DNA of 64,000 bases from Mangrovitalea sediminis (GTDB taxonomy: Bacteria; Pseudomonadota; Gammaproteobacteria; Pseudomonadales; Oleiphilaceae). The stretch is from the NCBI RefSeq assembly GCF_002514725.1, contig NZ_NTLB01000006.1, positions 186,001 through 250,000 on the forward strand, in the 5' to 3' direction. Both the position numbers and the translations under genes were made by a program. Every line of letters begins with the position of its first letter. The stretch's first letter is position 1. Positions 1-9,789 of the stretch are shown one piece after another. The notes under the pieces are model-generated. The model did not search any database, was not told the origin of the DNA, and was given only the letters and a program-made list of their open reading frames with translations.

Positions 1-285
1 CACACGGCGGGTGGGCTTCAACGGACGGTTATCCCGCATCCGCTGCTGCCGCATCCGCGCCTTGAGCTGCTCCGCAGTTTCACCCGCCAGCGCCCTGGCG
101 CCGCCGTTGGGCAGCTCCGGGTTATACTCTTCATCGATCGGGGACGCGTCCAGATCGTCAGCCCCCATGCCTCGCGATATTTCCAGCGAATCCCGACGCG
201 CGCGCCAGACCCTGCGCAGACCGTCAACGACGATCCCCACCAGGATGAGCACACCTACAATAATCATCCACTCTCGCAGCGACAT
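1..285 (-). CDS. zipA: Cell division protein ZipA, N-terminal part (cut by window edge)
   Basis: ZipA anchors FtsZ filaments to the inner membrane during division. Only the first 95 residues are here. They begin MSLREWMIIVGVLILVGI, a short N-terminal membrane segment, followed by a charged linker (RRVWRARRDS) and acidic then basic stretches. The C-terminal FtsZ-binding domain is outside the window. An in-frame ATG at 309 would add eight residues (MLQLQDRD); I prefer 285 because the known family starts almost directly at the membrane helix. It lies downstream of smc on the same strand, the usual smc-zipA-ligA order. The identification rests on the membrane segment plus synteny. Confidence 0.85.
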   Translation of the reverse strand, partial: MSLREWMIIVGVLILVGIVVDGLRRVWRARRDSLEISRGMGADDLDASPIDEEYNPELPNGGARALAGETAEQLKARMRQQRMRDNRPLKPTRRV

Positions 286-492
286 ATCTCGGTCCTGTAA
301 CTGCAGCATGCTGGCCTGATTCAAGACGGCTGCGACCGTCCTCCATCATCCTGCGCATAACTCTAAGCAATGCCCGTCAGTAATACAACGCGATTACTTA
401 CCAACAGGCGGCTTTCGGGCTCATGTGTCAACAACTCGACGGCGTCCTCACCTGACCGACGCCGAGACCACTCTACTCGGATGGCTCCGGAT

Positions 493-3400
493 TCAGACAG
501 CCGCCAGTGCCGCAGCCTCTTCCACATCCACCGACACCAGACGGGAAACTCCCGGCTCGTGCATGGTGACACCCATCAACTGATCGGCCATTTCCATCGC
601 GATCTTGTTGTGGGTGATATAGATGAACTGCAAGTGTTGCGACATTTCCTTGACCATCGTCGCGTAGCGGCCGACGTTGGCATCATCCAGAGGCGCATCC
701 ACCTCATCCAACATACAGAAAGGCGCCGGATTGAGACGGAAGATCGAAAACACCAGTGCAATGGCCGTCAGGGCCTTTTCGCCCCCCGACAACAAATGGA
801 TCGTACTGTTCTTCTTGCCGGGCGGGCGAGCCATGATCGTCACTCCCGTCTCCAGGAGGTCCTCGCCTGTCAGCTCCAGATAAGCGCTGCCGCCGCCAAA
901 GACCTTGGGAAAGAGCGACTGCAAACCACCATTCACTTCATCAAAGGTTTCCTTGAAGCGCTGACGAGTCTCGCGATCGATCTTACGGATGGCCGATTCC
1001 AGTGTCTCAAGCGCTTCAGTGAGATCCGCATGCTGTTCGTCCAGATACCGTTTACGCTCGCCCTGAACCCGGTATTCGTCGATGGCCGCCAGGTTGATGG
1101 CACCAAGGCGCTGAACACGCTGTGCCAGCCGCTCCAGTTCCGCCTCCCACGTTTCGACTTCTGCCTCTGCCGGCATGGTCTCCAGCACCGCCTTGAGCTG
1201 GACATCCAGTTCCGTCAGTTGCTCCAGGATATTGGTACTGCGGATTTCCAGGGCCTGGACTTCCATTTTGAGCGCCTGCTGGCGATCGCGGGTGCCCTGA
1301 ATCGCCTGCTCTGCCTGTGAACGTGCCTGATCCAACTCGCGGACCTGACGGTCCAGCTCTTCCAGCGCATCGCGGGCCGTCGCCAGTCGATCCTCTTCCA
1401 TCAAGCGCCGTTCCAACAACCCTTCCAGCTCGAGCGCAAGATCCTCGATCGGCGCCTGCGCGCCTTCACGGCCCTCTTGTAACACGGCGACGCGTTCGTC
1501 CAGGCGCTCGCGCTGCAGACTCATACGGTCCCGCGTCTGACGCAGTCCGTCACGCTGATTCGCCAGTGCCTGCACCTGTAACTGCAGCTGATGAGCATGA
1601 TCGCGGCTATGGCGCGCTTGCTGACGCAAGTCATCGAGTTGACTTCGGATGTCGTCACGCTCGCGCAAAAGGCCTTCCTTGTCATCGGCATTCGAGGCCA
1701 TACCTGCCATTGCCTCGTCCCAGATCCCGCGGGCCTCAGCCAGCCTCTCTTCCTCGAGCAACAACTGTTCAGCCACTTCTTCGAGGTCATCCTGAATGCG
1801 CCCCAAACGGACTTCTATCTGCTCAGCCCGAGCCTCCAGCGCACCCAGTCTGGATTGGGCCGTACTGACTCGCTGCTCGCTGTCACTCAGCTGGCGGCGC
1901 TGCTCGTCCCGTCGCAACTCCAGGCCCCGAACCTGCTCCCTGGCCTGTTCGACACCAGCCTCCATTGCACTGACTGAACCCTGTAGCTCCGCCAGCAACT
2001 GTTCGAGTTCCGCCACCATTTTTTGGCGCTCGATCACACCAGTATGACCGGCTTCCGTCGTCGGCATACGCAGCCAATTCCGGCCCAGCCAGACACCTTC
2101 CGGAGTAATCAGACTGGCATCTTCGGCCAGAGTCTCACGACGTTTTAAGGCTTCCGCCAAACTGCCGACTGTGATGACCGAGGACAGCAGCGCAGAAAGA
2201 GCACCCGCATTGCCGACACAGGCTGCCAGCGAGTCCGGAGAGCCTTCCTGGCTCTCAACATCCGTGATCAGGGCCAGCCCTGCCGGCGCAGACGCCAACA
2301 GGCTTTCATCCAGGGATGAGCCATCATCCAGAGCCGTCCCCTGCAGCCAGGGTCCCAACACGGTTTCAACAGCCTTCGACCAACCGTCGCGAACCTCCAG
2401 TCGTTGCGCCAACCTCGGGCGAGATTGCCAACCAGCCCGTTCCAACCAGTTCATCAAGGCTTCGTTGGTGTCACCCAACTGCTCTTCCAACAGCGCCTTT
2501 TGCGAGGCCAGGCGCCCCTTGAGCTCCTCCCGCCGTTCGCGGGCCTCCGCCAAAGCGTGTTCGTCCTCAATCAGGTGCTGCCGCGCCGCCTGGAGATCAT
2601 CGCCCAATTGGTCGATTTCCGCCTGGGCCTGCTCGCGTTCGTCACGCGCCAATTCCAGGGATTCACGCAGTTCCGCCAACTCTTCGCGATCGATCTGATC
2701 ACGCAGTAACTCCGACTCCTCGCGGAGTCGATTTTGCCGATCCTGCAACCGTCGAACCGTTTCTTCACCACTGCGGATACGGGACTGCTCCACCTCAGCC
2801 TGCTGGCGAACATCTGCAGCGCGTTGGCTGAACTGCTCCCAACGTTGCTGCCAATCACCCATGCGCTGCTCGGCCTGGGCCAGACGTTCCGTGTAATCTT
2901 CAGCGGTTTCGCGTTGGATTTCGAGTTCCGGCCTCAGCTCTTCCAGCTCGGCTTCGACCTCGGACAGTCGGAGCTCATCCTGCTCCAGCTCCCGGTCCAG
3001 CTCCCGCTGATTGGACAGCGCCTGCTCCAGCTCGACAGCCATCTGCCGAACCCGTTCTTTCTGATGCTGCAGACTCTGTTCCACACGAGCGATATCAGCA
3101 CCGGCTTCATAGAAACGGGCCTGCGCACGGTTGAAGTGTTCGTTGCGCTCCTGGTGTTCATCACGCAGCCCTTCGAGACGTGTTTCCACGGAAATACGTT
3201 CAGTCAGGCCTTTTTCCAACGTCAGTTCCAGCTCTCGCAATTGAACCCGCTGCCGCTGTAATTCATTGTCCAGCGCCTGCCAGCGCAGCGCCGCGAGTTC
3301 GGCCTTTTTCTGGCGTTCGTCCTGCTTATAGGTCTTGTACTTCTCTGCGGCCTGGGCCTGACGCTCGAGATGGTTCAACTGACGTTCGAGTTCCTCACGA

Positions 3401-3990
3401 AGATCATTGAGCCGTTCGAGGTTTTCCCGCGTTCGCCGCATACGGCTTTCGGTTTCCTTGCGGCGCTCCTTATACTTGGAGATACCGGCAGCTTCTTCGA
3501 TATAGATGCGCAGTTCTTCCGGCTTAGCCTCGATCAGCCGCGAGATCATGCCTTGCTCGATGATGGCGTAACTGCGAGGCCCCAGGCCGGTACCCAGGAA
3601 AAGGTCGGTGATATCCCGACGGCGACAACGGGTATTATTGAGGAAATAGTCCGACTGGGCATCGCGGGATACCCGCCGTTTTACAGAGATCTCTGCATAA
3701 CTGGCATATTCGCCCGGCGCCGAGCCATCGCTATTATCGAACACCAGTTCGATAGAGGCCTGCCCCACCGGCTTGCGGGCATTGGAGCCATTGAAGATGA
3801 CATCGGTCATCGACTCGCCGCGCAGATGCTTGGCGGAACTCTCCCCCATAACCCAGCGAACCGCATCGATAATATTCGACTTACCGCAGCCGTTGGGACC
3901 GACTATCGCCGACATATTGGTAGGAAAAGGAACGGTCGTCGGATCGACGAAAGATTTGAAACCGGCCAGTTTAATGGATTTCAATCGCAT
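493..3990 (-). CDS. smc: Chromosome segregation ATPase Smc
   Basis: Smc forms the V-shaped ATPase of the Smc-ScpAB condensin, which compacts and separates the chromosome. The 1165-residue length is normal. The N-terminal head has Walker A GPNGCGKSN at residues 31-39. Two long coiled coils rich in E, Q, R and L flank a hinge near residues 510-640. The C-terminal head has the ABC signature LLSGGEKALTAIAL and Walker B FCMLDEVDAPLDD. Its partners scpA and scpB lie only about 3-4.5 kb away on the same strand, although a GntR gene, a cyclase gene and rluB intervene. About 200 bp separate the stop from zipA. Confidence 0.97.
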   Translation of the reverse strand: MRLKSIKLAGFKSFVDPTTVPFPTNMSAIVGPNGCGKSNIIDAVRWVMGESSAKHLRGESMTDVIFNGSNARKPVGQASIELVFDNSDGSAPGEYASYAEISVKRRVSRDAQSDYFLNNTRCRRRDITDLFLGTGLGPRSYAIIEQGMISRLIEAKPEELRIYIEEAAGISKYKERRKETESRMRRTRENLERLNDLREELERQLNHLERQAQAAEKYKTYKQDERQKKAELAALRWQALDNELQRQRVQLRELELTLEKGLTERISVETRLEGLRDEHQERNEHFNRAQARFYEAGADIARVEQSLQHQKERVRQMAVELEQALSNQRELDRELEQDELRLSEVEAELEELRPELEIQRETAEDYTERLAQAEQRMGDWQQRWEQFSQRAADVRQQAEVEQSRIRSGEETVRRLQDRQNRLREESELLRDQIDREELAELRESLELARDEREQAQAEIDQLGDDLQAARQHLIEDEHALAEARERREELKGRLASQKALLEEQLGDTNEALMNWLERAGWQSRPRLAQRLEVRDGWSKAVETVLGPWLQGTALDDGSSLDESLLASAPAGLALITDVESQEGSPDSLAACVGNAGALSALLSSVITVGSLAEALKRRETLAEDASLITPEGVWLGRNWLRMPTTEAGHTGVIERQKMVAELEQLLAELQGSVSAMEAGVEQAREQVRGLELRRDEQRRQLSDSEQRVSTAQSRLGALEARAEQIEVRLGRIQDDLEEVAEQLLLEEERLAEARGIWDEAMAGMASNADDKEGLLRERDDIRSQLDDLRQQARHSRDHAHQLQLQVQALANQRDGLRQTRDRMSLQRERLDERVAVLQEGREGAQAPIEDLALELEGLLERRLMEEDRLATARDALEELDRQVRELDQARSQAEQAIQGTRDRQQALKMEVQALEIRSTNILEQLTELDVQLKAVLETMPAEAEVETWEAELERLAQRVQRLGAINLAAIDEYRVQGERKRYLDEQHADLTEALETLESAIRKIDRETRQRFKETFDEVNGGLQSLFPKVFGGGSAYLELTGEDLLETGVTIMARPPGKKNSTIHLLSGGEKALTAIALVFSIFRLNPAPFCMLDEVDAPLDDANVGRYATMVKEMSQHLQFIYITHNKIAMEMADQLMGVTMHEPGVSRLVSVDVEEAAALAAV

Positions 3991-4016
3991 GGTTCAGGCC
4001 ATCACCCACACAGACT

Positions 4017-4709
4017 TCAGGAAGCCAGCGACGGCGCGACGGCACCGTTTTCAGCGTTCAGCATCTCAAGGACGACCTGCTTCTGGTGCTCCCCGAAATC
4101 CCTTATCGCTGCCTCGATTCCGTCAGCATCACGGCTCTGCGCCGTGTCCATCAATCGCCGGAAAAACGTCTTCGTCTGCTCCATCTCGCCGCGATACCGC
4201 TGCATCGCCAGGAAATAGGTACGACTGATGGCCGGGCGAAAGTTTTCCAACGTTTCTTCCAGATAGGGATTTCCGACGATAGGGTAACAAAGCCGCATCA
4301 CTTCCAGACCCGAGTCGATAATGTCTTCGATGGGTCTGTCTTCGGAGTCAGCCAGCTTGCGCAAGCGCTGCACCTGTTGAATCAGCGGCACCAGCTGCGT
4401 CCCGCTCCATCGCACGACGACCTCCCGAGCCAGCATAATCAGGAGATTGATATAGATGTCATAAAGACTGACCACCAATTCAGCAGTCAACCCAGAAACA
4501 ACCGCACCTTTGCGAGGAAATATCTGAATCAGGTGGCGGCGCTCAAGAATCAGTAGTGCCTCACGGACCGAGCCCCGACTGACATCCAGTTCACCCGCAA
4601 TTTTCAGCTCCTGAATGCGCTCGCCAGGCTTTAATTCCCCCATGACAATACGACGCCCCAAATGTTGGGCGATTTGTTCTGACAGACTTTCCGGTGCCTG
4701 GAATCTCAT
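4017..4709 (-). CDS. GntR-family transcriptional regulator, FadR/FCD subfamily
   Basis: A 230-residue regulator. The N-terminal winged helix (about residues 8-75) shows the family pattern: SLSEQIAQHLGRRIVMGELKPG, then the recognition helix in DVSRGSVREAL. The rest is all-helical and fits an FCD ligand-binding domain, which in this family binds small carboxylates through a metal site. No effector can be read from the sequence. The stop is 26 bp from the smc start and both are on the minus strand, so co-transcription with smc is possible. The cyclase gene is divergent, with 283 bp between the two starts. Confidence 0.88.
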   Translation of the reverse strand: MRFQAPESLSEQIAQHLGRRIVMGELKPGERIQELKIAGELDVSRGSVREALLILERRHLIQIFPRKGAVVSGLTAELVVSLYDIYINLLIMLAREVVVRWSGTQLVPLIQQVQRLRKLADSEDRPIEDIIDSGLEVMRLCYPIVGNPYLEETLENFRPAISRTYFLAMQRYRGEMEQTKTFFRRLMDTAQSRDADGIEAAIRDFGEHQKQVVLEMLNAENGAVAPSLAS

Positions 4710-4935
4710 GCCGCGCTTTATGTGCCTCCGTGAATGCCGACGAATTCTAGCACAGCGGTAAAAGGCGGAGAAATTAACGCCTTCACTTTTTGGTTGGCAG
4801 CCTGCAGTTCTTCTCCGACACCGACGACGCTCCTGCCAGCCACTGCCAAAAATTTGCCGCTTTCAGCGACACCCTCACCAAAATGCACCGAAAATATCGC
4901 ATAACACAATGACAAAAATAGCTTTTTATTAAAAA

Positions 4936-4950
4936 TGGCACAAATTCCGC
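4936..4950 (+). promoter_or_regulatory. Possible sigma-54 (-24/-12) promoter of the diguanylate cyclase gene
   Basis: TGGCAC at 4936-4941 followed by GC at 4949-4950 gives the GG-N10-GC spacing that sigma-54 needs. The -12 element reads CCGC rather than TTGC, so the match is partial. It would start transcription near 4962, about 30 nt before the ATG at 4993. Confidence 0.3.
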
Positions 4951-4992
4951 TTGGTACTCAATCATTCCATGCGGAGTACCGGAGCCATTTCC

Positions 4993-5922
4993 ATGTCCAA
5001 GCAACCCCAACAGGCCGACACCGTGGATCTCAAAAAGGCAAGGCTGATGGCAAACTACGAGCAGATTTCCCAGCGCTGGCAGGAGACCAATGACGTCTTC
5101 ATTCGTCTGTGCCGGCGCCTGCAAACTACATTGGAGATGGATCCCCTACTCGATATCTTTGCCGAGGAGGTCGCCACCGTGATCTCTTTCGACAGCCTGA
5201 ACTATCAACACGAAAGCCAGGGAACCCACTTCGTCTATACCGTAGGTTTCGGCGGACGCCATCGGTGCGAGTATGGCCTGACGTTGGAGGGTGAACCCTT
5301 CGGCACCCTGACACTGAATCGACGTCAGCGCTTTGCTGAGCAGGAACTCTCGCTGCTCGAAGACCTGCTCGGCCTACTTGTCATGTCGTTGCGCAATGCC
5401 TGGCGCTATCACAGCATGCAACAGGCCGCACTGACCGACGCGGCCACCGGACTGGGCAACCGCAGACTTCTTTATCAGGAGATGGAGCGGGAAATTCACC
5501 GAGCTCAGCGTCACGGCAGCCACTTTTCGCTAATCCTCTGCGATCTGGACCACTTCAAGCGCATCAATGACAGCTACGGACACATGGCGGGCGACATGGT
5601 GCTGCTGCAAATCGCCGGTCTGATGAGGCAGTCGGTACGCAGCAGCGATGCATGTTTCCGTTTCGGCGGTGAGGAGTTCGCCGTTCTCCTGCCCCAGACC
5701 CCCTTGCGGGAAACCGTGCAAGTGGCGCAGCGACTATCACAGAATATCGATCAGCATGCCTTTGACATCGGTGGCAGTACGATTAAAGCGACAGTCAGCC
5801 TTGGCGTTACAGCCTACGCAGCCGACCAAAAGGCGGAGGACCTCATTGAGCGGGCGGACCGCGCGCTATATGAAGCCAAGCGTCGCGGCCGCAATCAGGT
5901 CGTCAGCGACCCCCTGGAGTAA
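4993..5922 (+). CDS. Diguanylate cyclase (GGDEF domain)
   Basis: Makes the second messenger cyclic di-GMP from two GTP. The protein has 309 residues. The N-terminal half (about 1-145) looks like a degenerate GAF-type sensor and has no membrane helix. The GGDEF domain is C-terminal. The active-site motif is GGEEF, with the inhibitory site RSSD placed five residues before it, so a catalytically competent and feedback-inhibited enzyme is expected. I chose ATG 4993, preceded by GGAG eight bases upstream, over a TTG 42 bases earlier. The stop is 3 bp from the rluB stop; the genes converge. Confidence 0.92.
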   Translation: MSKQPQQADTVDLKKARLMANYEQISQRWQETNDVFIRLCRRLQTTLEMDPLLDIFAEEVATVISFDSLNYQHESQGTHFVYTVGFGGRHRCEYGLTLEGEPFGTLTLNRRQRFAEQELSLLEDLLGLLVMSLRNAWRYHSMQQAALTDAATGLGNRRLLYQEMEREIHRAQRHGSHFSLILCDLDHFKRINDSYGHMAGDMVLLQIAGLMRQSVRSSDACFRFGGEEFAVLLPQTPLRETVQVAQRLSQNIDQHAFDIGGSTIKATVSLGVTAYAADQKAEDLIERADRALYEAKRRGRNQVVSDPLE

Positions 5923-5925
5923 CGG

Positions 5926-6897
5926 TTATTCAGGCCGCCGGCGACGTCCGGCGGGTCTAGACGGCGGCTTTCTCGAAGGACGGGATGACGCATTCGATGA
6001 ACGCGCCTTCCCCTTGCCAGGCGGTTTTTTCGGGATGGGTGCAGGCTCCAGACCGGCCGCCCGGCTGAGGATATCGACCGACTTCTGGTCCAGTTCCTCC
6101 CAGCGACCCAGCGTGATCCGGCTTGCCAGCAGGATCGGCCCATAACGAACGCGCTTGAGCCGGCTGACCTTGACGCCTTGCGACTCCCAAAGCCGACGCA
6201 CCTCCCGGTTACGCCCCTCCAGCAGGGTCACATGGAACCAGCGATTCATGCCACTCCCGCCAGCCTCCGAAATGTCCGAGAAACTGGCCATGCCATCTTC
6301 CAGCAACACGCCCTCACGCAGGCGCTGAAGCATGTCATCGTCCACCTCGCCAAAGATACGCACGGCGTATTCACGGTCGATTTGCTGTGACGGGTGCATC
6401 AGGCGGTTCGCCAACTCACCATCGGTAGTGAACATCAGCAGCCCCATGGTGTTGATATCCAGGCGACCGATGGAAACCCAACGCTGCCCCTTCAGCCGGG
6501 GCAACCGATCGAACACCGTTGGGCGTCCCTCCGGGTCCCGTCGTGTGGTCACCTCACCTTCGGGCTTGTTATAGACAATGACCCGACGCTCAGGCGCGAT
6601 CGCGATGCCGATTTCGACCACCTTTCCGTCTACAACAACACGATCCTGATCAGTAACTTTCTGCCCCAGGGTGGCCGGCTCGCCGTTGACGGTCACCCGC
6701 CCTTCGGTAATCCAGCCTTCAATATCCCGTCGCGAGCCCACACCCACTCTCGCCAATACTTTCTGTAGACGTTCCGGCTCGACCGGTGCCACCGGACGCG
6801 ACTCTTCCGGCAGACGACGCGGCCTGCTGTCGCTAGCCGCCTGCGCGCCTCGAGGGGCATTGGGACGCGAAGTACGGGGACCTGATCGATGACTCAT
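5926..6897 (-). CDS. rluB: Ribosomal large subunit pseudouridine synthase B
   Basis: RluB converts U2605 of 23S rRNA (E. coli numbering) to pseudouridine. In the 323 residues I see a basic disordered N-terminus (1-40), an S4 RNA-binding domain (about 42-90, RLQKVLARVGVGSRR) and the synthase domain with the catalytic Asp147 in SIGRLDINTMGLL. A lysine/arginine/proline-rich tail follows from about 245; such tails are common in this family and bind RNA. It is the last gene of trpS-scpA-scpB-rluB, 57 bp after scpB, the standard gammaproteobacterial arrangement. Confidence 0.95.
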   Translation of the reverse strand: MSHRSGPRTSRPNAPRGAQAASDSRPRRLPEESRPVAPVEPERLQKVLARVGVGSRRDIEGWITEGRVTVNGEPATLGQKVTDQDRVVVDGKVVEIGIAIAPERRVIVYNKPEGEVTTRRDPEGRPTVFDRLPRLKGQRWVSIGRLDINTMGLLMFTTDGELANRLMHPSQQIDREYAVRIFGEVDDDMLQRLREGVLLEDGMASFSDISEAGGSGMNRWFHVTLLEGRNREVRRLWESQGVKVSRLKRVRYGPILLASRITLGRWEELDQKSVDILSRAAGLEPAPIPKKPPGKGKARSSNASSRPSRKPPSRPAGRRRRPE

Positions 6898-6954
6898 GTA
6901 AACAGCAACTCCTGATGGACAGACGGACTGGGTGTAAAAACAGCTGAAAGACGA

Positions 6955-7596
6955 CTAGTGAAGTGTCTCACCGGTATCGTCGTCAACCTCGTCAAGGCGT
7001 TCGGTATCTTCGAAGGGAATTTCAGCCTGCAGCCGCTCTTCGACTTCACGACTGATCTCTTCCAGATCGCGAACCTCCGACAGTGGAGGCAACTGATCCA
7101 GACTCGCCAGATTGAAATAGTCGAGAAATTGGCGGGTGGTTGCATACATGGCCGGTCGCCCCGGCACATCCCGATGACCAACCACCCGAATCCACTCGCG
7201 CTCCTGCAGTGTGCGAATGATATTGCTACTCACAGCCACACCACGAATGTCTTCGATATCACCTCGCGTAATCGGCTGCCGGTAGGCAATCAGCGCCAGG
7301 GTTTCCAGCAGGGCCCGCGAGTAGCGCTGCGGCCTTTCCTCCCAGAGACGGCCAACCCAGGAGGCGTACTCTTCACGCACCTGAAAGCGATATCCACTGG
7401 CCACACGCTTCAAGGCATATCCCCGGCCTTCGCAGTCCCGGTCAATCAGACTCAGCACATGCTCTACAGCCTGGCGCGTCGGACGCTCATTTTCGTCGAA
7501 CAAGCCGCAGAGGCGTTCTATGTCGAGCGGTTTTGGCGAAGCCAGTAAAGCGGCCTCGACGATATTTCGCACTTTCAGCAATCGTTCTTCGTTCAT
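6955..7596 (-). CDS. scpB: Segregation and condensation protein B
   Basis: ScpB is a winged-helix dimer that binds the kleisin ScpA and completes the Smc condensin. The 213 residues show the expected pattern: [19 protein letters not shown] near the N-terminus, then [37 protein letters not shown] in two segments of the family core, and [18 protein letters not shown]. The acidic C-terminus (about 185-213) is typical and poorly conserved. It begins 13 bp after the scpA stop, so it is translated from the same message. Confidence 0.95.
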   Translation of the reverse strand: MNEERLLKVRNIVEAALLASPKPLDIERLCGLFDENERPTRQAVEHVLSLIDRDCEGRGYALKRVASGYRFQVREEYASWVGRLWEERPQRYSRALLETLALIAYRQPITRGDIEDIRGVAVSSNIIRTLQEREWIRVVGHRDVPGRPAMYATTRQFLDYFNLASLDQLPPLSEVRDLEEISREVEERLQAEIPFEDTERLDEVDDDTGETLH

Positions 7597-7609
7597 GCTC
7601 TATCCGGAC

Positions 7610-8461
7610 TCAATCGACAGCCCGCGCTCGCAGATGGATTGGACCGAACACATCCGCCTGGACGAGATCGACCAACTGTTCCTTGACCAGTTCCAGCATA
7701 GCCAGAAACGTCACCACCACGCCCAAACGCCCTTCCTCAAGACGGAATAACGATTCGAACGCCACAAAACGATCTCCGGTCAACTCCCCGAGAATGTAGG
7801 ACATACGCTCCCGGGTCGACAACTTTTCCCGCTCCACATGGTGACTGGTAAACATATCGGCACGCTGCAGGACATCCCGCAACGCAATCAACATTTCGCG
7901 CAGATCCACATCAGGATGTATACGACCCTGTGGCAGCGGCGGCACTTCGGCGGTTCCTACAAAATTATCCCGATCGATCCGGGGCAGCTCGTCCATGGAT
8001 TCAGCCGCCCTCTTGAAACGCTCATACTGTTGAAGACGTCGGATAAGCTCGGCGCGGGGGTCGAGCTCCTCGTCGTCGACACTCTCCTGGCGCGGCAGCA
8101 ACATGCGCGATTTGATTTCCGCCAGGGTCGCCGCCATCAGGAGGTATTCAGCCGCCAGCTCAAAACGCATGGCTTCCATCAGCGCGATGTATTCCATGTA
8201 CTGATGGGTTATCTCGCTGACATCGATATCCAGAATATCCATATTCTGGCGACGAATCAGATACAACAGTAAATCGAGGGGGCCTTCGAACGCTTCCAGA
8301 AACACTTCAAGGGCGTTCGGGGGGATATACAGGTCCTGCGGCAGCTCAACGATTGGCTGACCAGCTACCCGCGCAAACGGCATCTCCGTCTGGACAGCCG
8401 CTTCCGGTTGCGGTGTCGCTTCCGGCGTCTCTGGCGCGACCTGCTCCCCCGGCTCCGTCAT
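7610..8461 (-). CDS. scpA: Segregation and condensation protein A (kleisin)
   Basis: ScpA bridges the two Smc heads and carries ScpB. It has 283 residues. The kleisin N-terminal helix region is clear (VFLEAFEGPLDLLLYLIRRQNMDILDIDV split over about residues 48-76), followed by EYLLMAATLAEIKSRMLLPR. The C-terminal winged helix ends near VTFLAMLELVKEQLV. The first 35 residues are a proline/glutamate-rich extension of low complexity. Its start overlaps the trpS stop by 4 bp (ATGA), showing translational coupling. Confidence 0.95.
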   Translation of the reverse strand: MTEPGEQVAPETPEATPQPEAAVQTEMPFARVAGQPIVELPQDLYIPPNALEVFLEAFEGPLDLLLYLIRRQNMDILDIDVSEITHQYMEYIALMEAMRFELAAEYLLMAATLAEIKSRMLLPRQESVDDEELDPRAELIRRLQQYERFKRAAESMDELPRIDRDNFVGTAEVPPLPQGRIHPDVDLREMLIALRDVLQRADMFTSHHVEREKLSTRERMSYILGELTGDRFVAFESLFRLEEGRLGVVVTFLAMLELVKEQLVDLVQADVFGPIHLRARAVD

Positions 8462-9672
8462 CGGTAGCTGAGTCCCATTGCACGCCGCACTTCATCCAAC
8501 GTATCCCGAGCCGCGGCACGCGCCTGCTCGCAACCTTCCTCGATAATGGAGCGGACCAGCTCCGGATTGCCTTCATATTCCGCCGCACGCTCGTGCAGAA
8601 TCTTCTGCTCGGCCACAATGGCGTCGATCAACGGCTTTTTACAATCCAGGCAGCCAATGCCCGCGCTGCGGCAGCCCTGCTGCACCCACTCTTTGGTGTC
8701 ATCCTGCGAGTAAACCTTATGCAGCCCCCAAACGGGGCAACGCTCCGGCTCACCCGGATCGGTACGCCGTACCCGCGCAGGATCGGTTTGCATCGTGCGA
8801 ACTTTCTGGGAAACACTGTCCGGGTCTTCACGCAGGGCGATAGTATTGCCGTAGGACTTCGACATTTTCTGTCCATCCAGCCCGGGCATTTTCGATTCCG
8901 GCGTCAGCAGAGGCTGCGGTTCCGGCAGGATCACCTTGCCGCCGCCCTCAATGTAGCCGTACAGTCGCTCGCTATCGCCCAGGGACAGGTTCTGCTGTTC
9001 CTTGAGTAAGGCTCGCGCCGTTTCCAGGGCATCCTGATCGCCCTGCTCCTGATAACGGCGGCGCAACTCCCGATACATCTTGCCGTTTTTCTTGCCCATT
9101 TTGCCGATAGCCGCTTCCGCCTGTTCTTCGAAACCGGGCTCGCGGCCATACAGGTGATTGAAACGACGCGCCACTTCACGGGTGATTTCCACATGGGAAA
9201 CCTGATCGGCGCCCACGGGTACGCGACCCGCGCGGTAAATGAGGATATCGGCACTCTGTAGCAACGGATAACCCAGGAATCCGTATGTCGCCAGGTCCTT
9301 TTCCTTGAGTTTTTCCTGCTGGTCCTTGTAGGTCGGCACCCGTTCCAACCACCCTAAAGGCGTAATCATGGACAGCAACAGGTGCAGCTCCGCATGCTCG
9401 GGCACCTTGGACTGGATGAAAATGGTCGCCGACCCCGGATTGACGCCCGCCGCCAGCCAGTCGATCACCATATCCCAGACACTCTGCTCGATAATGCGGG
9501 GGTCTTCGTACTGAGTGGTCAACGCGTGCCAGTCGGCAACGAAAAAGAAACACTCATACTCGTGCTGAAGCTTGACCCAGTTTTTCAGGACACCATGGTA
9601 ATGGCCCAGGTGCAGCTTGCCTGTCGGACGCATGCCTGACAACACGCGCTGCTGAGAATCGACCGAACTCAA
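8458..9672 (-). CDS. trpS: Tryptophan--tRNA ligase with a four-cysteine (probable Fe-S) motif
   Basis: Charges tRNA-Trp. This class I synthetase has 404 residues; the HIGH-type motif is HLGH at 21-24 and KMSKS is at 269-273. Near the anticodon-binding region are Cys312, Cys334, Cys341 and Cys344, a C-x21-C-x6-C-x2-C pattern with SAGIGCLDCKKPL around the last pair. Thermotoga maritima TrpRS holds a [4Fe-4S] cluster with an almost identical spacing (C-x22-C-x6-C-x2-C), so I infer a cluster here too. The protein is longer than the 334-residue E. coli enzyme. It is first gene of the scpA-scpB-rluB unit. Confidence 0.95.
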   Translation of the reverse strand: MSSVDSQQRVLSGMRPTGKLHLGHYHGVLKNWVKLQHEYECFFFVADWHALTTQYEDPRIIEQSVWDMVIDWLAAGVNPGSATIFIQSKVPEHAELHLLLSMITPLGWLERVPTYKDQQEKLKEKDLATYGFLGYPLLQSADILIYRAGRVPVGADQVSHVEITREVARRFNHLYGREPGFEEQAEAAIGKMGKKNGKMYRELRRRYQEQGDQDALETARALLKEQQNLSLGDSERLYGYIEGGGKVILPEPQPLLTPESKMPGLDGQKMSKSYGNTIALREDPDSVSQKVRTMQTDPARVRRTDPGEPERCPVWGLHKVYSQDDTKEWVQQGCRSAGIGCLDCKKPLIDAIVAEQKILHERAAEYEGNPELVRSIIEEGCEQARAAARDTLDEVRRAMGLSYR

Positions 9673-9789
9673 AGCGGACTCCTTGATGCTACCGTTTCAG
9701 AGTGATGAAAGCGGCGATTATAAACCCGCGGCGGTCCCGGTTCACGCACCGATTCCCCCGCGACGAAATATCCGGGTTCAGGCCCCTGT

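Noticed and set aside
370-1320. Plus-strand frame opposite the smc 3' end
   Set aside because: Antisense to a confident smc frame and no start context.
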